Assembly: GCA_028877005.1 (NCBI GenBank)
Contig: JAGWPI010000253.1
Location: forward strand, 1-17,944
Direction: 5' to 3'
DNA length: 17,944 nt
Source: Bacteroidota bacterium
GTDB lineage: Bacteria; Bacteroidota; Bacteroidia; Chitinophagales; Chitinophagaceae
Positions 7,923 through 14,271 of the stretch are shown here, piece by piece. The notes below the pieces were generated by a model. It was given only the letters and a program-made list of their open reading frames with translations. It ran no database searches and was not told where the DNA came from. Every line of letters starts with the position of its first letter. The first letter of the stretch is position 1. The position numbers and the translations under genes are program-made.

Positions 7923-8624
7923 TTAAAATTTTGAATTCAATTCTAAATATTTTAATAATTCATTACGGGTTGCTTCTTCTTTAAATTTTCCTTCATAAAA
8001 TGAAGTGATGGTGGTAGAGGTATCATCTTCAACACCCCGACTAGCTACACATAAATGTTTGGCATCTATCACAACTGCTACATCAGAAGTACCTAAAATA
8101 TTTTGCAATTCCGTACCTATTTGCATGGTTAAACGTTCTTGTACTTGTGGGCGTTTGGCAAAATATTCAACTATTCTATTTAGTTTACTAAGTCCTATTA
8201 CTTTTCCACTGCTTATATATGCCACATGGGCTTTACCTATTATAGGTACAAAATGATGCTCACAGTTACTATAAAAAGAAATATTTTTTTCAACCAACAT
8301 CTGATTGTATTTATAGCTATTATTAAATAAAGCCACCTTTGGTTTGTTATTAGGATTTAATCCTTTAAATATTTCTTTAATGTACATTTTTGCTACCCGC
8401 TTGGGTGTACCTTTCAAACTGTCATCATTTAAATCTAAGCCCATTATTTCCATGATGGCTCGAAAATGTTTTTCTATGCCTTTCATTTTTTCTTCATCCG
8501 ATAAAACGAAAGCATCTTCCCGAAGTGGCGTATTTACAGAAGTAAGTATATGGTTATCACCCATCTCCTCAATTAACACATCAGTTAAATCTACATTTTT
8601 GCCATTAAGCTGGATATTCGACAT
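7923..8624 (-). CDS. folE: GTP cyclohydrolase I
   Basis: FolE opens and recloses the GTP ring to give 7,8-dihydroneopterin triphosphate, the common precursor of folate, tetrahydrobiopterin and 7-deazaguanine compounds. Zinc ligands and catalytic histidines are intact: Cys121, His123 and His124 in SNCEHHFVP, and His190 and Cys192 in AKHLCVASRGV. The active-site blocks IGLSKLNRIVEYFAKRPQVQERL (143-165) and DTSTTITSFYEGKF (201-214) are conserved. The SRGVEDDTS wording is the form I associate with Bacteroidota. I chose the ATG at 8624 (MSNIQLNG, 233 aa); an in-frame ATG at 8642 would add six residues. Either start overlaps the end of the upstream PTPS gene (by 20 or 38 bases), implying translational coupling. 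A strong terminator follows. Confidence 0.95.
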   Translation of the reverse strand: MSNIQLNGKNVDLTDVLIEEMGDNHILTSVNTPLREDAFVLSDEEKMKGIEKHFRAIMEIMGLDLNDDSLKGTPKRVAKMYIKEIFKGLNPNNKPKVALFNNSYKYNQMLVEKNISFYSNCEHHFVPIIGKAHVAYISSGKVIGLSKLNRIVEYFAKRPQVQERLTMQIGTELQNILGTSDVAVVIDAKHLCVASRGVEDDTSTTITSFYEGKFKEEATRNELLKYLELNSKF

Positions 8625-9021
8625 AATTTCGCTCTGTTTCATATAAAAATATTTTTAGTTCTAAAAGATCATCCAGCTTAGCACGCAGCAACTGATAAAT
8701 AACTTTTGCTATGTTTTCTGCTGTTGGATTTAATTGTTGAAAAAAATTAGTATCTAAATTCAAATTTTTATGATCAAATTTATTTAATACTTCCTCTTTA
8801 ATAAGGTTACTTAACACTTTCATGTCTAACACATAACCGGTATCACTGTTCGGAATTCCGGTAACTTTTACAATTAATTCGTAGTTATGACCATGATAGT
8901 TTTTATTATTGCATAAACCAAATACACTTTCATTCATTTCATCACTCCACGAAGTATTGTGTAAACGATGTGCAGCATTAAAATGTTCCTTTCTATAAAC
9001 AGCCACTTTTTGTTCTTCCAT
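8605..9021 (-). CDS. 6-pyruvoyl-tetrahydropterin synthase family protein (PTPS/QueD superfamily, C-x5-HGH type)
   Basis: This 138-aa COG0720 enzyme acts on the FolE product, dihydroneopterin triphosphate. The zinc ligands are His18 in HFNAAHRL, and His43 and His45 in NYHGHNY. Cys37 in FGLCNNKNYHGHNY is the catalytic cysteine, Asp83-His84 in NKFDHKNLN completes the triad, and Glu128 in LYETERNYVEY should anchor the pterin. The spacing from Cys to HGH is five residues, as in eukaryotic-type PTPS (tetrahydrobiopterin branch), whereas QueD enzymes of queuosine synthesis usually have three. The ATG at 9021 (MEEQKVAVYRKEHFNAAHRL) is preferred to an upstream TTG at 9048. It overlaps folE, so the two enzymes of consecutive steps are made from one transcript. 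QueD function remains possible; no other que genes are in view. Confidence 0.88.
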   Translation of the reverse strand: MEEQKVAVYRKEHFNAAHRLHNTSWSDEMNESVFGLCNNKNYHGHNYELIVKVTGIPNSDTGYVLDMKVLSNLIKEEVLNKFDHKNLNLDTNFFQQLNPTAENIAKVIYQLLRAKLDDLLELKIFLYETERNYVEYPA

Positions 9022-9197
9022 AAATTTCCATTGTTTAATATTCACCAACGCATTTTATTTACGACTGCTTAAACAATCCGGTTGTACACTTTTAAAAAAA
9101 TTGAATCCAAAATTGGTTTTTACAATTACTGCATCAGAAGTGTGCTGATCAAGTAAATTGTATATCAGAAAGCCTTTTCAGTATGCATAATTAACAT

Positions 9198-9228
9198 CAA
9201 AATTAGCTTGCTAAAGTATAGTAACCAA
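9198..9228 (-). promoter_or_regulatory. Candidate promoter of the PTPS-folE operon
   Basis: On the minus strand a TTG (9228-9226) is followed after 20 bases by TAATTTTG (9205-9198). This matches the Bacteroidetes TTG / TAnnTTTG promoter pattern with suitable spacing. Transcription would begin near 9191, about 170 bases before the PTPS ATG. It is the only site in the window where I see both elements. Confidence 0.55.
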
Positions 9229-9236
9229 TTAATGCT

Positions 9237-9276
9237 TATTTTGTTTAAAATTTTTTTATTTTTTTTAAACAAAATA
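9237..9276. repeat. 14-bp perfect inverted repeat upstream of clpP1
   Basis: TATTTTGTTTAAAA (9237-9250) is the exact reverse complement of TTTTAAACAAAATA (9263-9276), with a 12-base T-rich spacer. It ends 8 bases upstream of the candidate clpP1 -7 element and begins 9 bases beyond the -33 TTG of the opposing pterin operon. It could be an operator read by both promoters or a DNA bend. A terminator is unlikely, since no transcript should end here. Confidence 0.6.
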
Positions 9277-9284
9277 GTAAACTG

Positions 9285-9292
9285 TAATTTTG
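9285..9292 (+). promoter_or_regulatory. Candidate -7 promoter element for clpP1
   Basis: TAATTTTG matches TAnnTTTG and is identical to the element proposed for the opposing pterin operon. A start near 9299 would give a leader of about 60 bases before the clpP1 ATG. No TTG occurs at the -33 position, where the inverted repeat's right arm lies instead. Confidence 0.4.
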
Positions 9293-9359
9293 TCGCATTG
9301 TTTTTTTTGCATGGTATTTGAATATAGTAAACCCTTATCTTCATTTAAAATTACAGCGC

Positions 9360-10055
9360 ATGGACTTACAAAAAGAATTTGAGCAATATGCCATTCATCA
9401 CAGAAGAATTAGCAGTGCAACATTACATAACTTCCGCAATCATTTTAACCCAACTGCATTAACGCCATATATTATTGAAGAGCGTTCTCTAAATGTGGCG
9501 CAAATGGATGTTTTTAGTAGGTTAATGATGGACAGGATTATTTTTTTAGGTGAGGCAATAGATGATTATGTAGCTAATATTATTACAGCTCAGTTATTGT
9601 TTTTAGACAGTACTGACCGAACCAGAGACATTCAAATGTACATCAACAGTCCCGGTGGTAGTGTATATGCCGGAATGGGCATTTATGATACCATGCAATT
9701 TGTTACTCCAGATGTTTCTACTATTTGCACAGGTGTTGCTGCTAGTATGGGTGCTGTATTGTTGTGTGCCGGAGTAAAAGGAAAACGCACAGCCTTAAAA
9801 CACAGTAGAATTATGCTTCATCAACCCAGTGGTGCCATTGGCGGACAAGCAACTGATATAGAAATTACTGCCCGCGAAATAAAAAAATTAAAACAAGAAC
9901 TCTACGAAGTAATTGCAGAACATACCGGGAAAGATATTGATACTGTTGGCAAAGATTGCGACAGAGATTTTTGGATGACAGCTCAAGATGCTAAAGATTA
10001 TGGTTTAGTAGATGAAGTTTTATTCCGCAATCCAAAAAAAGACAAAAAAGACTAA
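9360..10055 (+). CDS. clpP: ATP-dependent Clp protease proteolytic subunit, first copy
   Basis: ClpP forms double-heptamer serine-protease barrels that degrade substrates unfolded by ClpX-type ATPases. This 231-aa copy has a complete catalytic triad: Ser129 in GVAASMGAVLL, His154 in RIMLHQPSG and Asp203 in DCDRDFWMT. YINSPGGSVYAG (95-106) is the substrate-binding and oxyanion region. The N-terminus (MDLQKEFEQYAIHHRRISS, then TPYIIEERSLNVAQMDVFSR) resembles the main ClpP of Bacteroidota, with an extended N-terminal stretch before the IIEER axial-loop region. I chose the ATG at 9360; an upstream in-frame TTG at 9318 would add 14 residues without family support. A second clpP follows 43 bases later and clpX after that. 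Confidence 0.95.
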   Translation: MDLQKEFEQYAIHHRRISSATLHNFRNHFNPTALTPYIIEERSLNVAQMDVFSRLMMDRIIFLGEAIDDYVANIITAQLLFLDSTDRTRDIQMYINSPGGSVYAGMGIYDTMQFVTPDVSTICTGVAASMGAVLLCAGVKGKRTALKHSRIMLHQPSGAIGGQATDIEITAREIKKLKQELYEVIAEHTGKDIDTVGKDCDRDFWMTAQDAKDYGLVDEVLFRNPKKDKKD

Positions 10056-10098
10056 CCTATTTTAGACAATTTACATAAGTATTTAAAATATATAAATT

Positions 10099-10737
10099 AT
10101 GATTAGGAATAAATATATCATTAACCCCTATTTAAACGATGAAGGAGAAGACGAGCCCAACAATAAAGAAGAAAAAGAACCAATGTCTCCTCAGATGATG
10201 AAAAAAATGGAGAAGCTTTTCTTTGAAAAAAGAGCCGTATACCTGTGGGGTGTGGTAGATGATAAAAGCGCTAGAGAACTAGTAAGCAAAATATTATTAT
10301 TAGATGCAGATAAACCCGGAGAAGAAATAAAATTATATATCAATAGTCCTGGCGGCGTAGTTACCAGCGGAATGGTTATTTATGATACAATACAACTTAT
10401 TCAATCGCCGGTAAGCACCATTTGTATGGGGTTAGCAGCTAGTATGGGTTCTATATTGTTAAGTGTAGGTAAAAAAGGCAAAAGATATATTTACCCACAT
10501 GGGGAAGTGATGATACATCAGCCTAGTTTAAGTGGATATTTTCAGGCCACTTCTGCCGATATTGAAATTCAGGCAGACCAAATGAAAAAAACCAAAGATT
10601 TAGGTGCAAAAATTTTAGCTGAAAATTGCGGAAAAACTGTAGAACAAATCATGAAAGATTTTGATCGCGATTACTGGATGAATGCGCAAGAAGCTGTAGA
10701 ATATGGTATAGTAGATGGTATTCTCACTAAAATATAA
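10099..10737 (+). CDS. clpP: ATP-dependent Clp protease proteolytic subunit, second copy
   Basis: This 212-aa ClpP paralogue also has an intact triad: Ser115 in GLAASMGSILL, His140 in EVMIHQPSL and Asp191 in DFDRDYWMN. YINSPGGVVTSG (80-91) lines the substrate site and GYFQATSADIEIQA (146-159) is the handle region. It differs clearly from the first copy. The N-terminus lacks the ISSxTL and PYIIEER blocks and instead has a charged segment (about 13-28, NDEGEDEPNNKEEKEP) followed by MSPQMMKKMEKLFFEKRAVYLWG. The axial-loop sequence that ClpX docks above is therefore altered. Placed between clpP1 and clpX with a 43-base upstream gap, it most likely forms mixed or alternative ClpP rings with clpP1; that is inference. 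Confidence 0.94.
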   Translation: MIRNKYIINPYLNDEGEDEPNNKEEKEPMSPQMMKKMEKLFFEKRAVYLWGVVDDKSARELVSKILLLDADKPGEEIKLYINSPGGVVTSGMVIYDTIQLIQSPVSTICMGLAASMGSILLSVGKKGKRYIYPHGEVMIHQPSLSGYFQATSADIEIQADQMKKTKDLGAKILAENCGKTVEQIMKDFDRDYWMNAQEAVEYGIVDGILTKI

Positions 10738-10791
10738 TAACACGTTTAATAACGCACATCACTTTTAACTAAAACAGTACTAACAAAATTG

Positions 10792-10799
10792 TACCTTTG
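10792..10799 (+). promoter_or_regulatory. Candidate -7 promoter element for clpX
   Basis: TACCTTTG fits TAnnTTTG. It lies about 95 bases upstream of the clpX ATG and directly before a 13-bp inverted repeat, so a start at the usual distance would fall within the repeat's left arm. No TTG -33 element is evident. Confidence 0.4.
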
Positions 10800-10800
10800 T

Positions 10801-10832
10801 AAGTCATCATTTGTCATTTCAAATGATGACTT
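10801..10832. repeat. 13-bp perfect inverted repeat between clpP2 and clpX
   Basis: AAGTCATCATTTG (10801-10813) and CAAATGATGACTT (10820-10832) are exact reverse complements separated by six bases (TCATTT). The hairpin lies 64 bases after the clpP2 stop. A partly interrupted T-rich stretch follows (TATGTTGTTTT), so it may attenuate or terminate clpP transcripts. Alternatively it is an operator at the start site of the candidate clpX promoter just upstream. Confidence 0.65.
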
Positions 10833-10894
10833 TATGTTGTTTTAATGGCTAACCCATTCAATAACAGCTTATTAAAACATATCAAAATTGTATT

Positions 10895-12133
10895 ATGGCC
10901 AAACAAACACACTTACATTGTTCATTTTGTGGAAGAAGCCGAGCAGAAGTTAAAATACTAATAGCCGGCCAAGAAGCACATATTTGTGAAAGTTGTATTG
11001 AACACGCACAAGAAATTATAGCACAAGAATTAAAAGATAATAATATTCAACCAACCACCAATACCACAAAAATTTCTGTAAAAAAACCAATAGAAATTAA
11101 GAAATTTTTAGATGAATATGTTATTGGGCAGGATGAAGCAAAAAAAGTGTTGAGCGTTGCTGTGTATAATCACTACAAACGTATTACACAAAAAACACAG
11201 GGAGATGATATTGAAATTGACAAAAGCAATATCATTATGATTGGAGAAACAGGTACGGGAAAAACACTTTTAGCAAAAACCATTGCTAAAATGCTAAATG
11301 TACCATTTGCCATAGTTGATGCCACTGTATTTACCGAAGCAGGATATGTGGGTGAAGATGTAGAAAGTATGTTAACTAGGCTATTACAAAACTGCAACTA
11401 CGATGTAAATGCCGCGGAAAAAGGGATTGTTTATGTAGATGAAATTGATAAAATAGCAAGAAAAGGCGATAACCCTTCCATTACACGTGATGTAAGTGGC
11501 GAAGGTGTTCAACAAGGCTTATTAAAAATGCTGGAAGGAACTGAAGTTTTGGTACCTCCACAGGGAGGAAGAAAACATCCCGAACAAAAAATGATTAAAA
11601 TAGATACTAAAAATATTTTATTTATCTGCGGCGGTGCATTTGACGGTATTGATAAAATTATTGCCAGAAGAATAAACACCAATGCCATTGGTTTTAATGT
11701 AAATAAAACCGATCAGGAGAATAAAAGAAACAACCTACTGCAGTTTGTGAGTGCACAAGATTTAAAATCATTTGGATTAATTCCTGAATTATTGGGGCGT
11801 TTGCCTGTGCTAACCCATTTAGATCCATTAGATAAATCTACTCTTAGAAACATATTAACCGAGCCAAAAAATGCTTTAATTAAACAATATAAACGTTTGT
11901 TTGAACTTGAAAATATTATACTAACCATTGACGATGATGTATATGATTTTATGGTAACAAAAGCATTAGAATACAAACTAGGTGCCAGAGCATTGCGAAG
12001 TATTTGCGAAAGCATATTAACTGATGCCATGTTTGAATTACCTGGTTCGCGTCAAAAAGAGTTTCATGTTGATTTAGCTTATGCTGAAAAAATGTTTAAT
12101 AAAAGTAAACTGAGCCTTCTAAAAGTAGCTTAA
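10895..12133 (+). CDS. clpX: ATP-dependent Clp protease ATP-binding subunit ClpX
   Basis: ClpX is the hexameric AAA+ unfoldase that feeds proteins into ClpP. The 412-aa protein has the full architecture: an N-terminal C4 zinc-binding domain (Cys9, Cys12, Cys31, Cys34), Walker A GETGTGKT (117-124), the pore loop GYVGED (150-155), Walker B IVYVDEID (178-185, Glu183), the RKH loop GGRKHP (224-229), the ClpP-docking IGF loop in NAIGFNVNK (263-271), the arginine finger region ELLGRLP (298-304, Arg302) and sensor 2 LGARALR (362-368). The intact IGF loop predicts docking onto at least one of the two ClpP proteins upstream. The ATG at 10895 ([13 protein letters not shown]) gives the standard N-terminus. 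It follows clpP2 by 157 bases containing a hairpin and possible promoter, so it may be transcribed partly on its own. Confidence 0.97.
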   Translation: MAKQTHLHCSFCGRSRAEVKILIAGQEAHICESCIEHAQEIIAQELKDNNIQPTTNTTKISVKKPIEIKKFLDEYVIGQDEAKKVLSVAVYNHYKRITQKTQGDDIEIDKSNIIMIGETGTGKTLLAKTIAKMLNVPFAIVDATVFTEAGYVGEDVESMLTRLLQNCNYDVNAAEKGIVYVDEIDKIARKGDNPSITRDVSGEGVQQGLLKMLEGTEVLVPPQGGRKHPEQKMIKIDTKNILFICGGAFDGIDKIIARRINTNAIGFNVNKTDQENKRNNLLQFVSAQDLKSFGLIPELLGRLPVLTHLDPLDKSTLRNILTEPKNALIKQYKRLFELENIILTIDDDVYDFMVTKALEYKLGARALRSICESILTDAMFELPGSRQKEFHVDLAYAEKMFNKSKLSLLKVA

Positions 12134-12167
12134 ATAACAATTTTAAAAAACCTTCAAATTTTAAAAA

Positions 12168-12311
12168 ATGAATGAATTAATTGAACGCTTAGTATCAGAA
12201 GCCGGCCTAACACCTGAGCAGGCACAAAAAGCTATTGAAACTATTGCTGTTTATGTAAAAGAAAAATTTCCTATGCTGGGCGGCGCAGTAAATAACATTT
12301 TTAAAAAATAA
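12168..12311 (+). CDS. Small helical protein of unknown function (47 aa)
   Basis: A short ATG-initiated frame, MNELIERLVSEAGLTPEQAQ followed by a second helix and KEKFPMLGGAVNNIFKK, lies 34 bases after the clpX stop. It reads like a real protein: an amphipathic helix, a GLTPEQAQKAIE turn typical of helix starts, and a Phe-Pro-Met-Leu-Gly-Gly segment near the C-terminus. I have the impression that similar small proteins are frequent in Bacteroidota, but cannot confirm it here. It has no signal peptide or transmembrane segment. It is the last gene before a strong terminator and is probably co-transcribed with clpX. No function can be assigned. Confidence 0.7.
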   Translation: MNELIERLVSEAGLTPEQAQKAIETIAVYVKEKFPMLGGAVNNIFKK

Positions 12312-12322
12312 AAATGAGAGAA

Positions 12323-12378
12323 TCTAAGAAGTAAAGCAAAGTATTTGAAAATAATTTCGATAAAAATATCTTCTTAGA
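12323..12378. repeat. 9-bp inverted repeat behind the small helical gene
   Basis: TCTAAGAAG (12323-12331) pairs perfectly with CTTCTTAGA (12370-12378) across 38 bases. It begins 11 bases after the small gene's stop, and its right arm abuts the GC-rich terminator hairpin. The two together could fold the whole 3' end of the transcript into tandem stems. Confidence 0.4.
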
Positions 12379-12422
12379 AAAAAGAGCGGCAGTATCAAAA
12401 AATTTGAAACGCCGCTTTTTTT
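12378..12422. terminator. Bidirectional terminator between the clpX unit and the nuo operon
   Basis: AGCGGC (12385-12390) pairs with GCCGCT (12411-12416). The stem is extended outward by A/T runs (12378-12383 with 12417-12422, across one G-T wobble) and inward by GT/AC and TCAAA/TTTGA pairs around an AAA loop. Both strands end in T runs. The position between convergent transcription units fits termination on both sides. Confidence 0.85.
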
Positions 12423-12433
12423 CAAATTAATGA

Positions 12434-12811
12434 TTAATTCATACAGTTATTATTGGCAAAATAAGGTATATCATCATGCGCAATTAAATCACTTTGTTGC
12501 CAATAAGCCAATGTTACAATTGTTCCATCTTCCGTTTTAAGTAACCTTCCAAAAATTGCATTGGTAACATTAAAGGTTACATCTGTTACGCCTAATGTAT
12601 ATAAAGCAGGTTGTTCTACAGCACTCATAGATGTTTCATCTGAATTAGTTTTAACCGGCACGCTCTCCACTACTATAACGGTATACCCGTTATGTACTAA
12701 TAAGTTTTTTAAAAAAATTACACGTTCAGCAGAAATATTTCTTTCTACAATGGCACATTTAACTCCATTTAAATCTTCAAATTCATGATTTTTATTAATT
12801 GCCATATGCAT
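12434..12811 (-). CDS. Hypothetical protein downstream of nuoN (125 aa)
   Basis: I do not recognise this family with confidence. The protein is soluble, without signal peptide or membrane segment, and has alternating strand and helix text: NGVKCAIVER (strand), ISAERVIFLKNLLVHNGYTVIVVES (helix then strand), a polar linker (about 52-65), YTLGVTDVTFNVTNAIFGRLLKT and GTIVTLAYWQQ. The N-terminal half looks like a small alpha/beta fold that could bind a ligand or partner. It begins only 6 bases after the nuoN stop (ATG at 12811; a second ATG at 12805 is equally plausible), so it is translated from the complex I transcript. That suggests a link to complex I biogenesis, or simply an appended gene. 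It ends against the bidirectional terminator. Base use is like its neighbours. Confidence 0.75.
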   Translation of the reverse strand: MHMAINKNHEFEDLNGVKCAIVERNISAERVIFLKNLLVHNGYTVIVVESVPVKTNSDETSMSAVEQPALYTLGVTDVTFNVTNAIFGRLLKTEDGTIVTLAYWQQSDLIAHDDIPYFANNNCMN

Positions 12812-12817
12812 TCAATT

Positions 12818-14245
12818 TTAAAAAGCAGCAAAATCTAATGTAAAAATATATTGATATATCCAACTAGCAACACCTACCAACAAAACACCTACTATACATA
12901 TAAAAAAACTTACCTTAATAGGATACGAAATGTAAAGTTTGGGTATTTCGGCAGCAGCATCTCTTTGAAAAATAACTACAACCACTCGTAAGTAATAATA
13001 CAATGTTATTATTAAATTTAAAGCTGCAATAGTTATCCAGGAAAAATATTGTACATGTTGTATACCAGAGAGTAACAAGAAAAATTTTCCAAAAAAACCA
13101 GCGGTAGGTGGTATACCTGCTAAAGAAAACAATCCCAACAACAACACCCATGCTAAAAATGGATTGGATTGATAAAAACCTTTGAAATCAGCTATATTTT
13201 CTTTCCCCGTTGTAGTTGATACCAAACTAATGACGCCAAATACACAAAGATTAGAAAATAAATATACAACTACAAAATATATAACTGCGGCACTTGCCAA
13301 TACATGTTGACCCATAAAAGCCACCAAAATAAAACCGACTTGCGTAATAGAAGAAAAAGCCATGAATCTTTTAAAATTTTGTTGCCGCAATGCAAATAAA
13401 TTACCTACAAAAATGGTAAGCAACAAAAGTATTAATAGCATTAAATGCCAAATCTGCTCCAGTGAATAAAATACATTCAATAACAAATTAAGTAAAACAA
13501 ACAAAATAGAAGCTTTTGAAACAACCGACAAAAATGCAGTAACTATTACAGGAGATCCTTGATAAACATCTGCTGTCCATAAATGGAATGGTACTACAGA
13601 AATTTTAAATAAAAGGCCTGTAAATAATAGCACAAATGCCAATATTGAAAGTGGATTAACGTTTAGTTGAGTGGCTATTGCATTAAAACTTAATGTACCA
13701 ATGCTTCCATATAAAAAAGAAATACCTAGTAAAAAAATAGCAGAGGCAAAAGATGCAGATACAATAAACTTAAATGCTGCTTCAGATGATTGCTTTTTTT
13801 GTAAATGAAAATTAGCCAAAATGGCCAATGGGATAGTAGATAATTCTAGGCCCACATAAAAAAACAAAAAGTGTGTAGCAGATATCATACAAAACATGCC
13901 TAGTAAAGAAGAAAGCAGTAAAACATAGAATTCTATGAAATATGTTTGATGCTTTAACCATTGATAGCCTTGCAAGGAAATAAGATAAGTAGCAAAAGCC
14001 AGCACCGATTTTTCAAATGCAATAAGTGGGGATAGTTGAAACATAACACTTACATCACTGGTATAACCCACCTGCCAAAATCCTGTAAATACTGTGATAA
14101 GTAAAAACAAGTTTACCCATTGCATTGTCCATTCCTTATTAGGTTTGTCAACAAAAATTTGCACTAATAATAAAATGAAAATTGCCAATAACAATAATAT
14201 TTCTTGTTTAAATGGCCATATAAAATATAAATAATTATGCATCAT
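12818..14245 (-). CDS. nuoN: NADH-quinone oxidoreductase subunit N
   Basis: NuoN is one of three antiporter-like proton-translocating subunits in the membrane arm of complex I. The 475-aa protein is hydrophobic throughout, consistent with about 14 transmembrane helices. Charged residues of the proton path are present: Glu134 in VGLELSTIPL, Lys159 in AAFKFI, Lys214 in GLLFKISVVPFHLW with nearby His221, Lys244 in VVSKAS and Lys387 in GFFGKFFLL. These match the series known from E. coli NuoN (Glu133, Lys158, Lys217, His224, Lys247, Lys395). Two adjacent ATGs (14245, 14242) are possible starts. It lies 26 bases after nuoM and 6 bases before the unrecognised downstream gene. Confidence 0.95.
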   Translation of the reverse strand: MMHNYLYFIWPFKQEILLLLAIFILLLVQIFVDKPNKEWTMQWVNLFLLITVFTGFWQVGYTSDVSVMFQLSPLIAFEKSVLAFATYLISLQGYQWLKHQTYFIEFYVLLLSSLLGMFCMISATHFLFFYVGLELSTIPLAILANFHLQKKQSSEAAFKFIVSASFASAIFLLGISFLYGSIGTLSFNAIATQLNVNPLSILAFVLLFTGLLFKISVVPFHLWTADVYQGSPVIVTAFLSVVSKASILFVLLNLLLNVFYSLEQIWHLMLLILLLLTIFVGNLFALRQQNFKRFMAFSSITQVGFILVAFMGQHVLASAAVIYFVVVYLFSNLCVFGVISLVSTTTGKENIADFKGFYQSNPFLAWVLLLGLFSLAGIPPTAGFFGKFFLLLSGIQHVQYFSWITIAALNLIITLYYYLRVVVVIFQRDAAAEIPKLYISYPIKVSFFICIVGVLLVGVASWIYQYIFTLDFAAF

Positions 14246-14271
14246 GGGTAATATGGTAAGTATGGTTCAAA

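Larger units (their letters stand above)
9022..9359. other. Divergent intergenic region between the PTPS-folE operon and clpP1
   Basis: This 338-base AT-rich stretch carries no convincing gene. It holds a candidate promoter for the minus-strand pterin operon (9198-9228), a 14-bp perfect inverted repeat (9237-9276) and a candidate -7 element for clpP1 (9285-9292). The predicted pterin-operon leader (about 9022-9191) would be near 170 bases; I recognise no known riboswitch in it. Confidence 0.6.

Noticed and set aside
9022..9190. Possible riboswitch in the roughly 170-base leader of the pterin operon
   Set aside because: Only short weak stems were seen, such as ATCAG/CTGAT around 9134-9150, and no conserved core of a preQ1, THF or other known riboswitch was recognised.
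10845..10961. 38-codon plus-strand frame beginning [10 protein letters not shown]
   Set aside because: More than half lies inside clpX in another frame, and its latter part is just the shifted reading of the ClpX zinc-finger region.
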